Below, piece after piece: positions 7,949-16,619 of a DNA stretch of 64,000 nt. Position numbers and translations under genes: made by a program. Numbering within the stretch: the first letter of the stretch is position 1; every line of letters starts with the position of its first letter. Source of the stretch: Arthrobacter sp. NtRootA1 (GTDB lineage Bacteria; Actinomycetota; Actinomycetes; Actinomycetales; Micrococcaceae); contig NZ_AP024630.1 in NCBI RefSeq assembly GCF_019976975.1, positions 3,658,001 to 3,722,000 of the forward strand, given 5' to 3'. The notes beneath the pieces were generated by a model, which searched no databases, was not told where the DNA came from, and was given only the letters and a program-made list of their open reading frames with translations.

Positions 7949-9397
7949 CTAGCTGCGCTGGCCGGCCGACCCGCCGTCGTCGGACGCTGTATCCGGGGCG
8001 CTGTCAGCGGTAACTGCCGCTTCGGTAAGCGGGTTACGGATCCCGACGGCGGACGCCACGCCCCCGACAACGAACAGGGCCGCTGTGACAATCAAGGCAT
8101 TGTACAAGCCCTCCCGTGTAAACACCGGACCAACGATCAGGCCGGCAAAGGCAATGCAGATCAGACCTGCGATACGTGCCACGGCATTGTTTACCGCGGA
8201 GCTGATCCCTGCCTCCTCTTGCGGTACCGCGCCTAGAATTGCGGCGGTGAGTGGCGCAACGAGAGTGGTAAGTCCCACGCCGAAGACGATCTGCCCCGGC
8301 AACACTTGGGTCCAGTAATTCAGAGGCTCCTGGATGGAGAGGGACATCAGAAAGCCCACACCGCATAACAGCGGCCCCACTGTCATGAACCATCGAGGAC
8401 CATACTTTCCAGCCAGCCCACCGAAGTAGGACGCAGTCAGCATCAGGATGACGGTCGCCGGAAGCAGGGCGATTCCCGCGATGGTAGCCCCCATGCCCCC
8501 AACCTGCTGGAGATAGATGCCCAGGACGAAGAATCCCAGCGATATCCCACCGTAAATCGCGAGCGTTGCAAGGTTGCCCCAACCAAAGTTCCTTATGGCA
8601 AACAGCCTCAACGGCAACATCGGCTCCCTGGTCCTGGCCTCGTGGACCAGGAACAACACCATCGCCATGGCACCGACTAGGAGCGGCAGCCATACCTGGA
8701 CGCTCATCCAACCCATCCGGCCCTGTTCAATGAATGCATAGACGGGACCACCTAGCCCAATCATGGCCAGCACGGCGCCGAGGTAGTCGATTCGCTTGCT
8801 CTTGTCCCTGGCCGCATCCGACGCGCGAAGGCCTGCAAGCATGGGCCAGATAGCGACAGCAGGTATGACGTTGATGAAGAAGATCACCCGCCACGACAGC
8901 AGGTCCACGGAGACTCCGCCAATCAGTGGTGCCACGATGGCAGCGGCGCTCGTCCACCCGGACCATTGGCCTATGGCTTTGGACTGGGAGGGGCCCGAAA
9001 ACGACGTAATGATCATGGCCAACGAACTGGGCACAAGGAGGGCGCCCGCGATACCTTGAAGTGCGCGGGATACCACCAGGACCTCCCCGTTCCATGCCAG
9101 GCCGCACATCACCGAGGTCAGCGCAAAGCCCGCCAGCCCCCATTGGAGGATCCGCGCCCGCCCAAAATGGTCCGACAATGAACCGGCGACAAGGATGAGG
9201 GCCCCGAGGGTCAACAGATAGGCATCCACCACCCATTGCTGGATGACCAGGCCACCGCCGAGTTCGCGCCCGATGGCCGGCAATGCGAGGTTCACCACGA
9301 AGCCGTCCAGGATGGCGATAAAAGAAGCCACAATAGCCACCACGAGCACGCGCTTTTGAAGGGGCGTTCTCGGCAGCAAGGCCGCTGCGTCCGTCAT
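7949..9397 (-). CDS. MFS transporter, DHA2 (EmrB/QacA) drug:proton antiporter type
   Basis: 482 residues with about 14 transmembrane segments. The start has the TM1 signature AILDGFVVNLALPAIGRELGG and the family motif A loop GSLSDHFGRARIL between TM2 and TM3. The cytoplasmic C-terminal tail is acidic and serine/threonine-rich. These are features of 14-TM multidrug exporters that trade substrate for protons at the inner membrane. The substrate is unknown. The gene converges on mntR and diverges from the zinc-ribbon gene at 9450, so it appears to be a single-gene unit. The ATG at 9397 is the only sensible start. Confidence 0.93.
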   Translation of the reverse strand: MTDAAALLPRTPLQKRVLVVAIVASFIAILDGFVVNLALPAIGRELGGGLVIQQWVVDAYLLTLGALILVAGSLSDHFGRARILQWGLAGFALTSVMCGLAWNGEVLVVSRALQGIAGALLVPSSLAMIITSFSGPSQSKAIGQWSGWTSAAAIVAPLIGGVSVDLLSWRVIFFINVIPAVAIWPMLAGLRASDAARDKSKRIDYLGAVLAMIGLGGPVYAFIEQGRMGWMSVQVWLPLLVGAMAMVLFLVHEARTREPMLPLRLFAIRNFGWGNLATLAIYGGISLGFFVLGIYLQQVGGMGATIAGIALLPATVILMLTASYFGGLAGKYGPRWFMTVGPLLCGVGFLMSLSIQEPLNYWTQVLPGQIVFGVGLTTLVAPLTAAILGAVPQEEAGISSAVNNAVARIAGLICIAFAGLIVGPVFTREGLYNALIVTAALFVVGGVASAVGIRNPLTEAAVTADSAPDTASDDGGSAGQRS

Positions 9398-9449
9398 GTG
9401 GACAGCTTACGCGGCATTCGTCCATGGCGAAGTCCCGTATCGTTAAACA

Positions 9450-9821
9450 GTGATTAGTAGACGTGACGCAGCATTGGCCCTTGATATCTCCATGGAAATG
9501 GCCCAGCGCCACGGCATCCCGTCACGGCTGTCAGAAGCGGAACTTCGTAGCCTCCAGGACAATCCACCAGCCTGGCTGGTCCAGTCACGTGCCAACCGGA
9601 CGGGCAAACGGCCAGTTTGGGTGCATCTGACCTGCGCAGTGTGCGGGTACTCAGAGGCGGTGCGGCCCAAAAAATGGTGGCCCAACTTCTCGTTCGTCTT
9701 TTGTGGGCACCATAAGAACAGTGAACTGCCGGAACTGTTCCTTGGTGACGTGCGCAGCGAATATGAAGGCGTCGGCAGCCGCTTTGTGGGCGTGGTCGAT
9801 GTCCGCGAGGATCAGGCCTAG
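9450..9821 (+). CDS. Conserved hypothetical protein with a zinc-ribbon-like Cys/His cluster
   Basis: 123 residues. I do not recognise the family. The N-terminal half is helical and charged (EMAQRHGIPSRLSEAELR). The C-terminal half has CAVCGYSEAVRP and, 17 residues on, FCGHHK, which together look like a zinc-binding ribbon. The GTG at 9450 has no ribosome site upstream, so the message may be leaderless. It sits 52 bases from the divergent exporter start and converges on the HtrA-like gene. It may be a small nucleic-acid or regulatory protein, but this is a guess. Confidence 0.7.
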   Translation: MISRRDAALALDISMEMAQRHGIPSRLSEAELRSLQDNPPAWLVQSRANRTGKRPVWVHLTCAVCGYSEAVRPKKWWPNFSFVFCGHHKNSELPELFLGDVRSEYEGVGSRFVGVVDVREDQA

Positions 9822-9845
9822 GCTCGGCTCATTGTTGCTGGCTCG

Positions 9846-10856
9846 TCATTGCTGGCTCATCTCCGAGGGAACGGCCATTAGCTGTACCGTTTTGCCGTCC
9901 CGCAGCACAGTCAAGGGGAATGGTTCGCCTATGGCCTCGGCAAAAAGCAACTTCTGCAGACTCTCTGCACTTGATACAGCCCTGCCCTGGGCCCGAAGCA
10001 CCAGGTCCCCTGGCTGGAGCCCCGATAATTCCGCAGGCGAGCCGGCGATGACCTCCACCACACGGAGGCCCTCTTTCTGGCCAGTCCGCACCACCGCACT
10101 GGCATCGAGCGGGATCGGCGTACTCACCAAACCCAAGTAGGCGCGGCGCACCCTCCCATCCTTGAGCAGGGAGGCGATAATCCGTTGGGTTGTCCTATTA
10201 ATAGGTACGGCGAGTCCAAGGCCCAGTCCAGCAATGGCCGTGTTGATGCCCACGATGCGGCCACGGGTGTCGGCCAGGGCACCACCGGAGTTGCCCGGAT
10301 TAAGGGCAGCGTCAGTCTGGATGACATCCTCAATCACCCGCCGGTGCTCCCCTGCACGGACAGGGATGGAACGTCCCAGGCCGCTGACCACGCCGGCAGT
10401 CACGGATCCCGCAAGGCCCAGCGGATTGCCCACCGCGATCACCAGTTGGCCAACACGTAACGAATCGGCGTTACCCAAAATGGCGGGTGGCGGCGTGGGT
10501 TTGAGGCCTCGTACCACCGCAAGGTCAGACAACGGGTCCGCCCCCACGAGCTCTACGTCGGTCTGCTTGCCGTTCGCAAACACCGCTCTTCCAGACTGGA
10601 TACCCGCCACCACATGGGCATTGGTGAGCATGTACCCGTCGCCGGTGAAGACCACAGCCGATCCACTGCCCACACGCAGCTGCCCGTTCCGGCGCGCACT
10701 CGTCATCTCAATAGCGGCGACGTGCGGAGTGACAGAGTCCGCAACCCGGATGACGATCTGTGAGTACGCATCCAAGGGCGCGTCATCATCCTGCTCTGTA
10801 GGAAGTTCTGCATCCCGGCCGTCATCCGGAATTTCAAACTCTGGCTCGGTACTCAT
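9846..10856 (-). CDS. HtrA/DegP-like serine protease with one PDZ domain and no visible membrane anchor
   Basis: 336 residues from the ATG at 10856, preceded by AGGAGG at 10868-10863. The trypsin-like domain has the full catalytic triad: His in MLTNAHVV, Asp in DPLSDLAVV and Ser in LNPGNSGGAL. One PDZ domain follows (VVEVIAGSPAELSGLQPGDLVL). Most actinobacterial HtrA proteins have a transmembrane helix or signal peptide; this one starts with an acidic, soluble stretch (MSTEPEFEIPDD). It is therefore probably cytoplasmic, unless an upstream start is used. It lies downstream of tmRNA and smpB on the same strand, past the tmRNA terminator. Confidence 0.9.
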   Translation of the reverse strand: MSTEPEFEIPDDGRDAELPTEQDDDAPLDAYSQIVIRVADSVTPHVAAIEMTSARRNGQLRVGSGSAVVFTGDGYMLTNAHVVAGIQSGRAVFANGKQTDVELVGADPLSDLAVVRGLKPTPPPAILGNADSLRVGQLVIAVGNPLGLAGSVTAGVVSGLGRSIPVRAGEHRRVIEDVIQTDAALNPGNSGGALADTRGRIVGINTAIAGLGLGLAVPINRTTQRIIASLLKDGRVRRAYLGLVSTPIPLDASAVVRTGQKEGLRVVEVIAGSPAELSGLQPGDLVLRAQGRAVSSAESLQKLLFAEAIGEPFPLTVLRDGKTVQLMAVPSEMSQQ

Positions 10857-11001
10857 CACATGCCTCCTGCCACCGCGGTGCCGTGCACGTCCTGTCCAGT
10901 ACAGTTCAGTGCCTACCCTGTACAACGGCCAAGTTAGGGCAGCTAGTCCACGTTCCCCTACGCCGTGGGTGAACGGTATGTGCGATCAGGTTCAGGCAAA
11001 G

Positions 11002-11036
11002 AAAAAACCCCCGGATCACTAGGATCCGAGGGCTTT
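11002..11036 (-). terminator. Terminator of the tmRNA gene
   Basis: On the minus strand CTCGGATC-loop-GATCCGGGGG is followed by TTTTTT (11007-11002). It lies directly downstream of the tmRNA 3' end. Confidence 0.85.
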
Positions 11037-11040
11037 CCGG

Positions 11041-11406
11041 TGGAGATGGGGGGAATTGAACCCCCGTCCGATGTCGTTTTGTCAGGGCTTCTCCGGGCGC
11101 AGTTCGCGTCGGATTTTCTCGGCCCCAGCCATCCTGCGAACAGGTGGCTGATCCGGGCCCAGTCATCTAAAAGTCCCGTTTACCTCAATGACGAAGGCAA
11201 ACAGCAGTGGCTATCTAAATGACGCCAGGAACCGGGGCGATAGCAACCCCGGGCTGACGGACTGTCTTACTGCTTAGGCAGCGAGAGCGAAGTCAGTGCG
11301 CTTAGATTCGGCACTTATTGGTTTGCAGACAGCGTTTACGAGATAATTCTGCATCCTCGGCCCGCTTCACCTGTCGCGACTAACATCGTCGAAACCGATC
11401 ATCCCC
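11041..11406 (-). ncRNA. ssrA: tmRNA (ssrA), tag AESKRTDFALAA
   Basis: The 5' end GGGGATGATCGGTTTCGAC (from 11406) pairs with the 3' acceptor strand CATCTCC (11048-11042). The T-arm GGGTTCAATTCCCCC sits next to it. The tag frame runs from GCC GAA TCT through GCT GCC TAA (about 11314-11276) and encodes AESKRTDFALAA, with the usual ALAA end. The genome continues ACC-G after the discriminator, so the last A of CCA must be added afterwards. With smpB just upstream it forms the trans-translation system for stalled ribosomes. Confidence 0.95.
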
Positions 11407-11411
11407 GTATT

Positions 11412-11441
11412 CTGTTACCAAACCGGCAAGGCATTCATCAA
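11412..11441 (-). promoter_or_regulatory. Candidate tmRNA promoter
   Basis: TTGATG (11441-11436), 18 bases, then TAACAG (11417-11412), five bases before the mature 5' end. A moderate match to the housekeeping consensus. Confidence 0.4.
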
Positions 11442-11537
11442 GCGATAAAATCCCTACCGGACTATCCATCATAACGCATGCACCCGGAAGATCATTCCCG
11501 CGACACAAGTCCTGGGCGGGTGCATCTACGTTCGAAC

Positions 11538-12008
11538 CTAGCGGCGGTTGCGCTCCCGCAGTTCGCGCAACGATTCGCGCTTATCCTGCTGCTCTCGAAG
11601 CGTTTGGCGCTTGTCGTAGTCCTTTTTACCTCGCGCTATGGCTATTTCAACCTTCGCCCGGCCGTCCAGGAAGTAAAGCTGCAAGGGCACCACGGTGAAG
11701 CCGGATTCGCGGATCTTTTGGGAGATCTTGTCCAGTTCTTCGCGGTGAAGCAAAAGCTTACGACGGCGGCGCGCGGCATGGTTGGTCCAGCTCCCCTGGT
11801 GATACTCAGGGATATGGATGCCCTCCATCCACAGCTCGTCATTGTAGAAGGTACAGAAGCCGTCGACCATGGAGGCGTGGCCTTCACGGAGGGATTTCAC
11901 TTCGGTACCCATCAGCGCAATGCCGGCCTCATAGGTATCCAGGACATGGTAGTTATGCCGGGCCTTCCGATTGGTGGCCACTACCTTACGGCCACTTTCC
12001 TTGGGCAC
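11538..12008 (-). CDS. smpB: SsrA-binding protein SmpB
   Basis: 156 residues, a standard length. SmpB binds the tRNA-like part of tmRNA and places it in the empty A site of stalled ribosomes. Signatures are VVATNRKARHNYHVLDTYEAGIAL, GTEVKSLREGHASM, and the basic C-terminal tail (KKDYDKRQTLREQQDKRE) that becomes helical in the mRNA channel. It lies 131 bases upstream of ssrA on the same strand. The N-terminal MPKESGRKVV is the usual lead. Confidence 0.97.
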   Translation of the reverse strand: MPKESGRKVVATNRKARHNYHVLDTYEAGIALMGTEVKSLREGHASMVDGFCTFYNDELWMEGIHIPEYHQGSWTNHAARRRRKLLLHREELDKISQKIRESGFTVVPLQLYFLDGRAKVEIAIARGKKDYDKRQTLREQQDKRESLRELRERNRR

Positions 12009-12091
12009 GCTAGAACTCCTTGTTAGATGCGGATTTCAACTAGTGTACGCCAGAGCCCGCCGGCCCTTATCCCTGACGAAGGGTCGGGCCA

Positions 12092-13510
12092 CTAGAGGAG
12101 GGTCATCGGATCCACTGCGGCGCCGTTCAACCAGGTTTCAAAGTGTGCGTGGCACCCCGTCGAGTTACCTGTGCTTCCCGAGTACGCAATGAGTTGCCCC
12201 TGCGATACTTGCTGCCCGTTGGACACCACAATGCTGCTGTTGTGGTAGTAAATGGTCGTCAGGGAGTTGCCCTGCACCACCCCGTGGGACAGCTTGACCC
12301 GCCATCCACCGCCATCTGCCGAGTTCCAACCAGAGTTGAAGACAGTACCGGCGGCTGCTGCGTAAACAGGAGTGCCGCAGGGTGCACCGAAGTCGATGCC
12401 CGTGTGCATGTAACCACCCGTGCCGTAGAAATCGATGGTTCCGGGCGGGGTTGCCCGCCAACCAAACCCGGACGTAATGGGCACATAGCTTGCGAAGGGA
12501 TGACGAAGTCCGAACGCTGACGGCGAACCGGCGGGCGGAGGAGAGTACGGGGGCTCAGGAGGCGCAGGCCTTCCTTGGGCAGCTGCCGCAGCGGCGGCCG
12601 CAGCAGCGGCCGCTTCGGCGAGCCGACGCTGCTCGGCCTCCCACGCCTCCCGAAGCTTGCGGTCCCTCTCAACGATTTCGGCCGCAACAGAGTCCTGTTC
12701 GGCCTTCACGCGGGCAAGATCGGCTTCAATGCCGGGCTTGGCCGCCTGTAGTTGTCCATTCAGGCGCGTAGTGTCCTCGATGAGCTTGTCGACTTCGGCT
12801 TTCTTGCTGGCAGCCTCGTCGCGCGCAGCCTTCTCCCGCTCAAGCGCGGCGTCGGCTTTGGCCTTCAGGTCCTGGATCTCAGCCTCGACGGCGGCCAGCC
12901 GGGCCTGGGAGTTTACGTTGGTGGCGTTCTGCTGGGTCAGCTTGGTCATTGCAGCGTTCTGGCTGCGCATTGCCTGATCGGCGAGGTCCATGGACTCCGT
13001 CAGGCTGCCGGACTCGTTAGATCCGAAGAGCAGGGCGATGTTGGTGGGCACGCCCCCGGATTTATAGGCCTGTGAGGCGATTTGGCCGATCAATTTCTTC
13101 GTATCGGTGATCTTCTGCTTGTCGCTCTCAAGCTGCTCAGTAATTTTGGCTTTGTTCTGCTGGGCGAGCTCCACCCGGGCAGCCAAAGCCTCGACCTCCT
13201 TGACAGCACTGGCCACGCGGCCCTGCGCTTCGAGAAGTGCCTGCTGGGCGCCCGGGAGTCGTCCTTGGTAGATGACGAGATCGCCCGCGGCCTTGGCGAT
13301 CTTCGAGTCCACAAACTCCAAGGACGCCTGGACGCGCGCCGATTCGGCCTCGAGCGCAGCTTGCTGGTCGTCCAGGTTGTCCGCATGGGCCGTAGGTACA
13401 GCAGACAGGAGGCTAACGGCGAGGCCCAGGGCGAGAGCGCCACCAAGAATCCTGGCCTGACCGGACGCAAGGCGCCGACGCAGGGAGTTCTGGTCCAACG
13501 TGGTCATCAT
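12092..13510 (-). CDS. Secreted coiled-coil M23 (LytM) peptidoglycan endopeptidase, partner of FtsEX
   Basis: 472 residues. A signal peptide (hydrophobic stretch about 20-42, ending near VPTAHA) precedes a long coiled coil (about 45-290) rich in Ala, Glu and Lys. A Pro/Ala linker follows, then a LytM domain (about 345-472). The zinc ligands are intact: HTGIDFG and CHAHFETW. This is the layout of EnvC and RipC, wall hydrolases switched on by FtsEX. The gene lies directly downstream of ftsX on the same strand. AAGGA precedes the start; ATG codons at 13510 and 13507 are both possible. Confidence 0.92.
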   Translation of the reverse strand: MMTTLDQNSLRRRLASGQARILGGALALGLAVSLLSAVPTAHADNLDDQQAALEAESARVQASLEFVDSKIAKAAGDLVIYQGRLPGAQQALLEAQGRVASAVKEVEALAARVELAQQNKAKITEQLESDKQKITDTKKLIGQIASQAYKSGGVPTNIALLFGSNESGSLTESMDLADQAMRSQNAAMTKLTQQNATNVNSQARLAAVEAEIQDLKAKADAALEREKAARDEAASKKAEVDKLIEDTTRLNGQLQAAKPGIEADLARVKAEQDSVAAEIVERDRKLREAWEAEQRRLAEAAAAAAAAAAAAQGRPAPPEPPYSPPPAGSPSAFGLRHPFASYVPITSGFGWRATPPGTIDFYGTGGYMHTGIDFGAPCGTPVYAAAAGTVFNSGWNSADGGGWRVKLSHGVVQGNSLTTIYYHNSSIVVSNGQQVSQGQLIAYSGSTGNSTGCHAHFETWLNGAAVDPMTLL

Positions 13511-13562
13511 GAGTCCTTTTCGCTTGTCAGCAGAGTCGTTCGCAGCCGCCCGTCCTTCATCA

Positions 13563-14477
13563 CTAAACCTTCAAGTAACGCCGGAGGGTCAACAAGGAGG
13601 ATATCCCGGCCAAGCCACCGCCGAGCGCAATCAGCACCGGTGCGATCACCAGGACCTGCGTCGATGAGATGAAGGGAGTGTTGAGGAATTGCCTGGACAG
13701 ATCACCGTTGAGCCAGAAGTGTGCCATCAGCCACAGCGTCACGGAGGCCAACAAGGCGCCGACAACAGCGGCGATCACGCCCTCCAGGATGAACGGCAAC
13801 TGGATGACTGTCTTCGAGGCGCCCACCAAGCGCATGATCCCCGTTTCCCGGCGCCGGCTGAACGCTGAGAGCCGGATAGTAGTGGTTATCAGAAGTACCG
13901 CGCAGAAGATCATCACCGCGGCCACACCCATCGCCGCCACCGAAGCGCCGTTCATCCAGGAGAAGATCCGCTCCAGTACCTGGCGCTGGTCACTCACCGT
14001 CTCAACGCCAGGTTGCGAGGAAAATGTTTCGCTGATGATCTGGTACTTCTCGGGATTCTTCATGTTAATACGGAACGAGGCCGGCAACTGGTCCTGGGAG
14101 ACGGAATCAACAATCGGCGAATTGGAGAACTGCTCTTTGAAGTGTTTGTAAGCTTCGGCTTGGGATTCGAACTGGAAGTCGTTGATGTACTGCTTGACTG
14201 CGGGAGACTCCAACATTGCCTGCAGATTGTCCTGCTGTTCCTTGGTGGCCGGCCCCGAGGCGCAACCAACCGCCGTCGAGCCATCGTTGCAGAGGAAGAC
14301 CGCAACCTGGACTTTGTCGTACCAGTAGCCCTTCATCTGATTGATCTGCATCTGCAGCATTCCGGCTGCGCCCACGAACGTCAGGGAAACAAAGGTCACC
14401 AAGACGACCGAGATCACCATGGACAGGTTGCGGCGCAGGCCGCTGCCGATTTCCCCAAGGATGAAAAGAAGCCTCAC
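13563..14477 (-). CDS. ftsX: Cell division protein FtsX (permease-like)
   Basis: 304 residues. One N-terminal helix (about 20-42), an extracellular loop of about 130 residues, then three helices at the C-terminus, as in the FtsX/MacB-type fold. The loop has two cysteines (FLCNDGSTAVGCASG) that may form a disulfide, as in mycobacterial FtsX. FtsX couples FtsE ATP hydrolysis to activation of a peptidoglycan hydrolase outside the membrane. Its ATG overlaps the ftsE stop by four bases, and an M23 hydrolase gene follows, so the three genes form a functional unit. Confidence 0.95.
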   Translation of the reverse strand: MRLLFILGEIGSGLRRNLSMVISVVLVTFVSLTFVGAAGMLQMQINQMKGYWYDKVQVAVFLCNDGSTAVGCASGPATKEQQDNLQAMLESPAVKQYINDFQFESQAEAYKHFKEQFSNSPIVDSVSQDQLPASFRINMKNPEKYQIISETFSSQPGVETVSDQRQVLERIFSWMNGASVAAMGVAAVMIFCAVLLITTTIRLSAFSRRRETGIMRLVGASKTVIQLPFILEGVIAAVVGALLASVTLWLMAHFWLNGDLSRQFLNTPFISSTQVLVIAPVLIALGGGLAGISSLLTLRRYLKV

Positions 14478-15238
14478 AGCTGTGCCCCCTGTGCGCGGTT
14501 GAGTTCCTCGCCACTGGCATCCTTCAGCCGTCGCGATTCACCCACAACCGGGATCATGGACGTGTACAGTGCCTTCGCTTCGTCGCGGATGACCTTGCCA
14601 TTCTTGAGTTCCACCACGCGGCGGCGCATTTCATTAACGATGTCGTCGTCGTGGGTAGCCATGACCACAGTGGTGCCGTTCTGGTTGATCTTGTCCAGGA
14701 CCCCCATGATTCCCATGGACGTAATGGGGTCAAGGTTTCCCGTGGGTTCGTCAGCAAGGAGAATGCCCGGGCGGTTGACGACGGCGCGGGCAATCGCCAC
14801 ACGCTGCTGCTCGCCGCCTGAAAGTTCGTGAGGCATCCGCTTTTCCTTGCCCTCAAGACCAACGGTCTTCAATACCTCAGGAACCGTCTCACGGATGATG
14901 GAACGGCTCTTGCCGATGACCTGCATGGCAAACGCCACGTTTGCGAAGACGTTCTTCTGCGGGAGAAGACGGAAATCCTGGAAGACCACGCCGATACCCC
15001 GGCGAAGCTTGGGCACTCGCCAGCTCGAAATGTTGGCCACGTTCTGGCCGGCAACGTAAACCGAACCTGAGGATGCTTTGTCTTCCTTCAGGATCAATCT
15101 CAGGAAGGTGGATTTTCCTGAGCCTGAGGCGCCCACCAGGAAGGTGAATTCACCGCGGTTGATCTCAAGGCTTACAGAATCGAGCGCCGGTCGGGCATTC
15201 TGCTCGTAGACCTTGGTGACATTCTCAAATCTGATCAT
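14474..15238 (-). CDS. ftsE: Cell division ATP-binding protein FtsE
   Basis: 254 residues, about 25 longer than most FtsE because of a C-terminal tail (after VIRDEAKALYTS). ABC ATPase motifs are complete: Walker A GASGSGKST, Q-loop VFQDFRLLP, signature LSGGEQQRVAIARA, Walker B ILLADEPTGNLD and switch histidine MATHDDD. It powers the FtsEX complex at the division site. It is translationally coupled to ftsX by a four-base overlap. AAAGG lies just before the ATG. Confidence 0.96.
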   Translation of the reverse strand: MIRFENVTKVYEQNARPALDSVSLEINRGEFTFLVGASGSGKSTFLRLILKEDKASSGSVYVAGQNVANISSWRVPKLRRGIGVVFQDFRLLPQKNVFANVAFAMQVIGKSRSIIRETVPEVLKTVGLEGKEKRMPHELSGGEQQRVAIARAVVNRPGILLADEPTGNLDPITSMGIMGVLDKINQNGTTVVMATHDDDIVNEMRRRVVELKNGKVIRDEAKALYTSMIPVVGESRRLKDASGEELNRAQGAQL

Positions 15239-15370
15239 GGCCCTTTAGAACCCCGCCGGACCTGACGTACTCGCTCAGTCCAACAGCCGGAGCGCGGGCT
15301 TTCGATGGGGGAAGTGAGAGCACCGGCCACTCGACTATACGCACGCAGCAGCCGGGATTCCGGGGGTTTC

Positions 15371-15399
15371 GGGGGCGTGTCGTGGAATCGGACGCCCCC
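15371..15399. other. GC-rich hairpin between prfB and ftsE
   Basis: GGGGGCGT (15371-15378) and ACGCCCCC (15392-15399) form a perfect 8-bp stem just downstream of prfB. There is no clear T-run, so it may be a weak terminator or an RNA-stabilising hairpin. Nothing else was seen in the 15239-15417 gap. Confidence 0.4.
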
Positions 15400-15417
15400 G
15401 GCAGGCGGACTGAGACC

Positions 15418-16533
15418 CTAGCTGGCAGCGTTACGGTTGCCGGTGCGCCAACGGATACCGGCGTCGATGAAGTCATCGATGTCGCCGTCGAGTACAGCCG
15501 AAGTGTTGCCTACTTCGTGTTCCGTGCGCAGGTCCTTGACCATCTGGTAAGGATTGAGCACGTAGGAGCGCATCTGGTCTCCCCAAGACGCCTTGACGTC
15601 ACCGGCCAAGGCTTTCTTCTCAGCGTCCTGCTGTTCCTTCTTAACAAGCAGCAACCGCGACTGGAGCACACGCAAAGCAGCGGCCCGGTTTTGCAGCTGG
15701 GACTTTTCATTTTGCATTGACACTACGATGCCCGTGGGGATGTGTGTCAGGCGAACGGCGGAGTCGGTCGTATTCACCGACTGGCCTCCTGGTCCTGAGG
15801 ACCTGAAGACGTCTACGCGGATCTCGTTGTCCGGAATCTCAATGGAGTCGGTCTGTTCAATCAACGGGATGACTTCGACGGCGGCGAACGAGGTCTGCCG
15901 GCGGCCCTGGTTGTCAAAGGGGCTGATACGGACCAGCCGGTGTGTGCCCGCCTCGACGCTCAGGGTGCCGAATGCGTACGGCGCCTTGACTTCGAACGTG
16001 GCGGACTTCAGGCCTGCTTCTTCAGCATAGGACGTGTCCATCACGGTAGTGGGGTACCCGTGGCGCTCCGCCCACCGCAGGTACATACGCATGAGCATCT
16101 CGGCGAAGTCGGCAGCGTCAACACCGCCGGCTCCAGCCCTGATGGTCACAACGGCTTCTCGTTCGTCGTACTCGCCGGACAACAGTGTGACGATTTCGAG
16201 GTCCGCGAGAGCCTTGCGAATAGAAGTCAGCTCTTTGGCGGCCTCGGCCATTGAGGCTTCGTCGCCCTCGTCCTGGCCGAGTTCCACCAGTACTTCGAGG
16301 TCGTCAATCCGGGAGGCAAGTTTGGACAAGCGCTCCACTTCGGCTTGACGGTGGGACAAACGCGACGTCACGACTTGCGCCGATGCGGGGTCATCCCAAA
16401 GGTCCGGGGCGCCAGCCTGCTCACTCAATTCGGCGATTTCTGCCTTCAAGGCATCAACATCGGTGACGTTCTCGATGGAACTGTAAGTGGCGCGAAGCGC
16501 GCGGATTTCTGCGGGAAAATCAATCTCAGCCAT
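15418..16533 (-). CDS. prfB: Peptide chain release factor 2
   Basis: 371 residues. RF2 reads UGA and UAA stops. The codon-recognition motif SPF is in HRLVRISPFDNQGRR, and the catalytic GGQ is in SSGPGGQSVNTTDSAVR. The reading frame is continuous from the ATG at 16533, so the programmed +1 frameshift that autoregulates RF2 in many bacteria is absent, as is usual in actinobacteria. It lies upstream of ftsE on the same strand. Confidence 0.97.
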   Translation of the reverse strand: MAEIDFPAEIRALRATYSSIENVTDVDALKAEIAELSEQAGAPDLWDDPASAQVVTSRLSHRQAEVERLSKLASRIDDLEVLVELGQDEGDEASMAEAAKELTSIRKALADLEIVTLLSGEYDEREAVVTIRAGAGGVDAADFAEMLMRMYLRWAERHGYPTTVMDTSYAEEAGLKSATFEVKAPYAFGTLSVEAGTHRLVRISPFDNQGRRQTSFAAVEVIPLIEQTDSIEIPDNEIRVDVFRSSGPGGQSVNTTDSAVRLTHIPTGIVVSMQNEKSQLQNRAAALRVLQSRLLLVKKEQQDAEKKALAGDVKASWGDQMRSYVLNPYQMVKDLRTEHEVGNTSAVLDGDIDDFIDAGIRWRTGNRNAAS

Positions 16534-16619
16534 GGTCTTTCCAGCGTACGCTATCAGCCGGACTCCCCCGACTGGGCGCCGTCATTGCGTCTCTATGATT
16601 GCGTCCTTGCGTTGTGCCG

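Noticed and set aside
12490..13672. Long plus-strand open frames across the M23 gene
   Set aside because: They are shadows of the coiled-coil gene on the minus strand, without ribosome sites or recognisable motifs.
15418..16533. Programmed frameshift in prfB
   Set aside because: The frame is continuous from the ATG with no internal in-frame TGA near codon 25.
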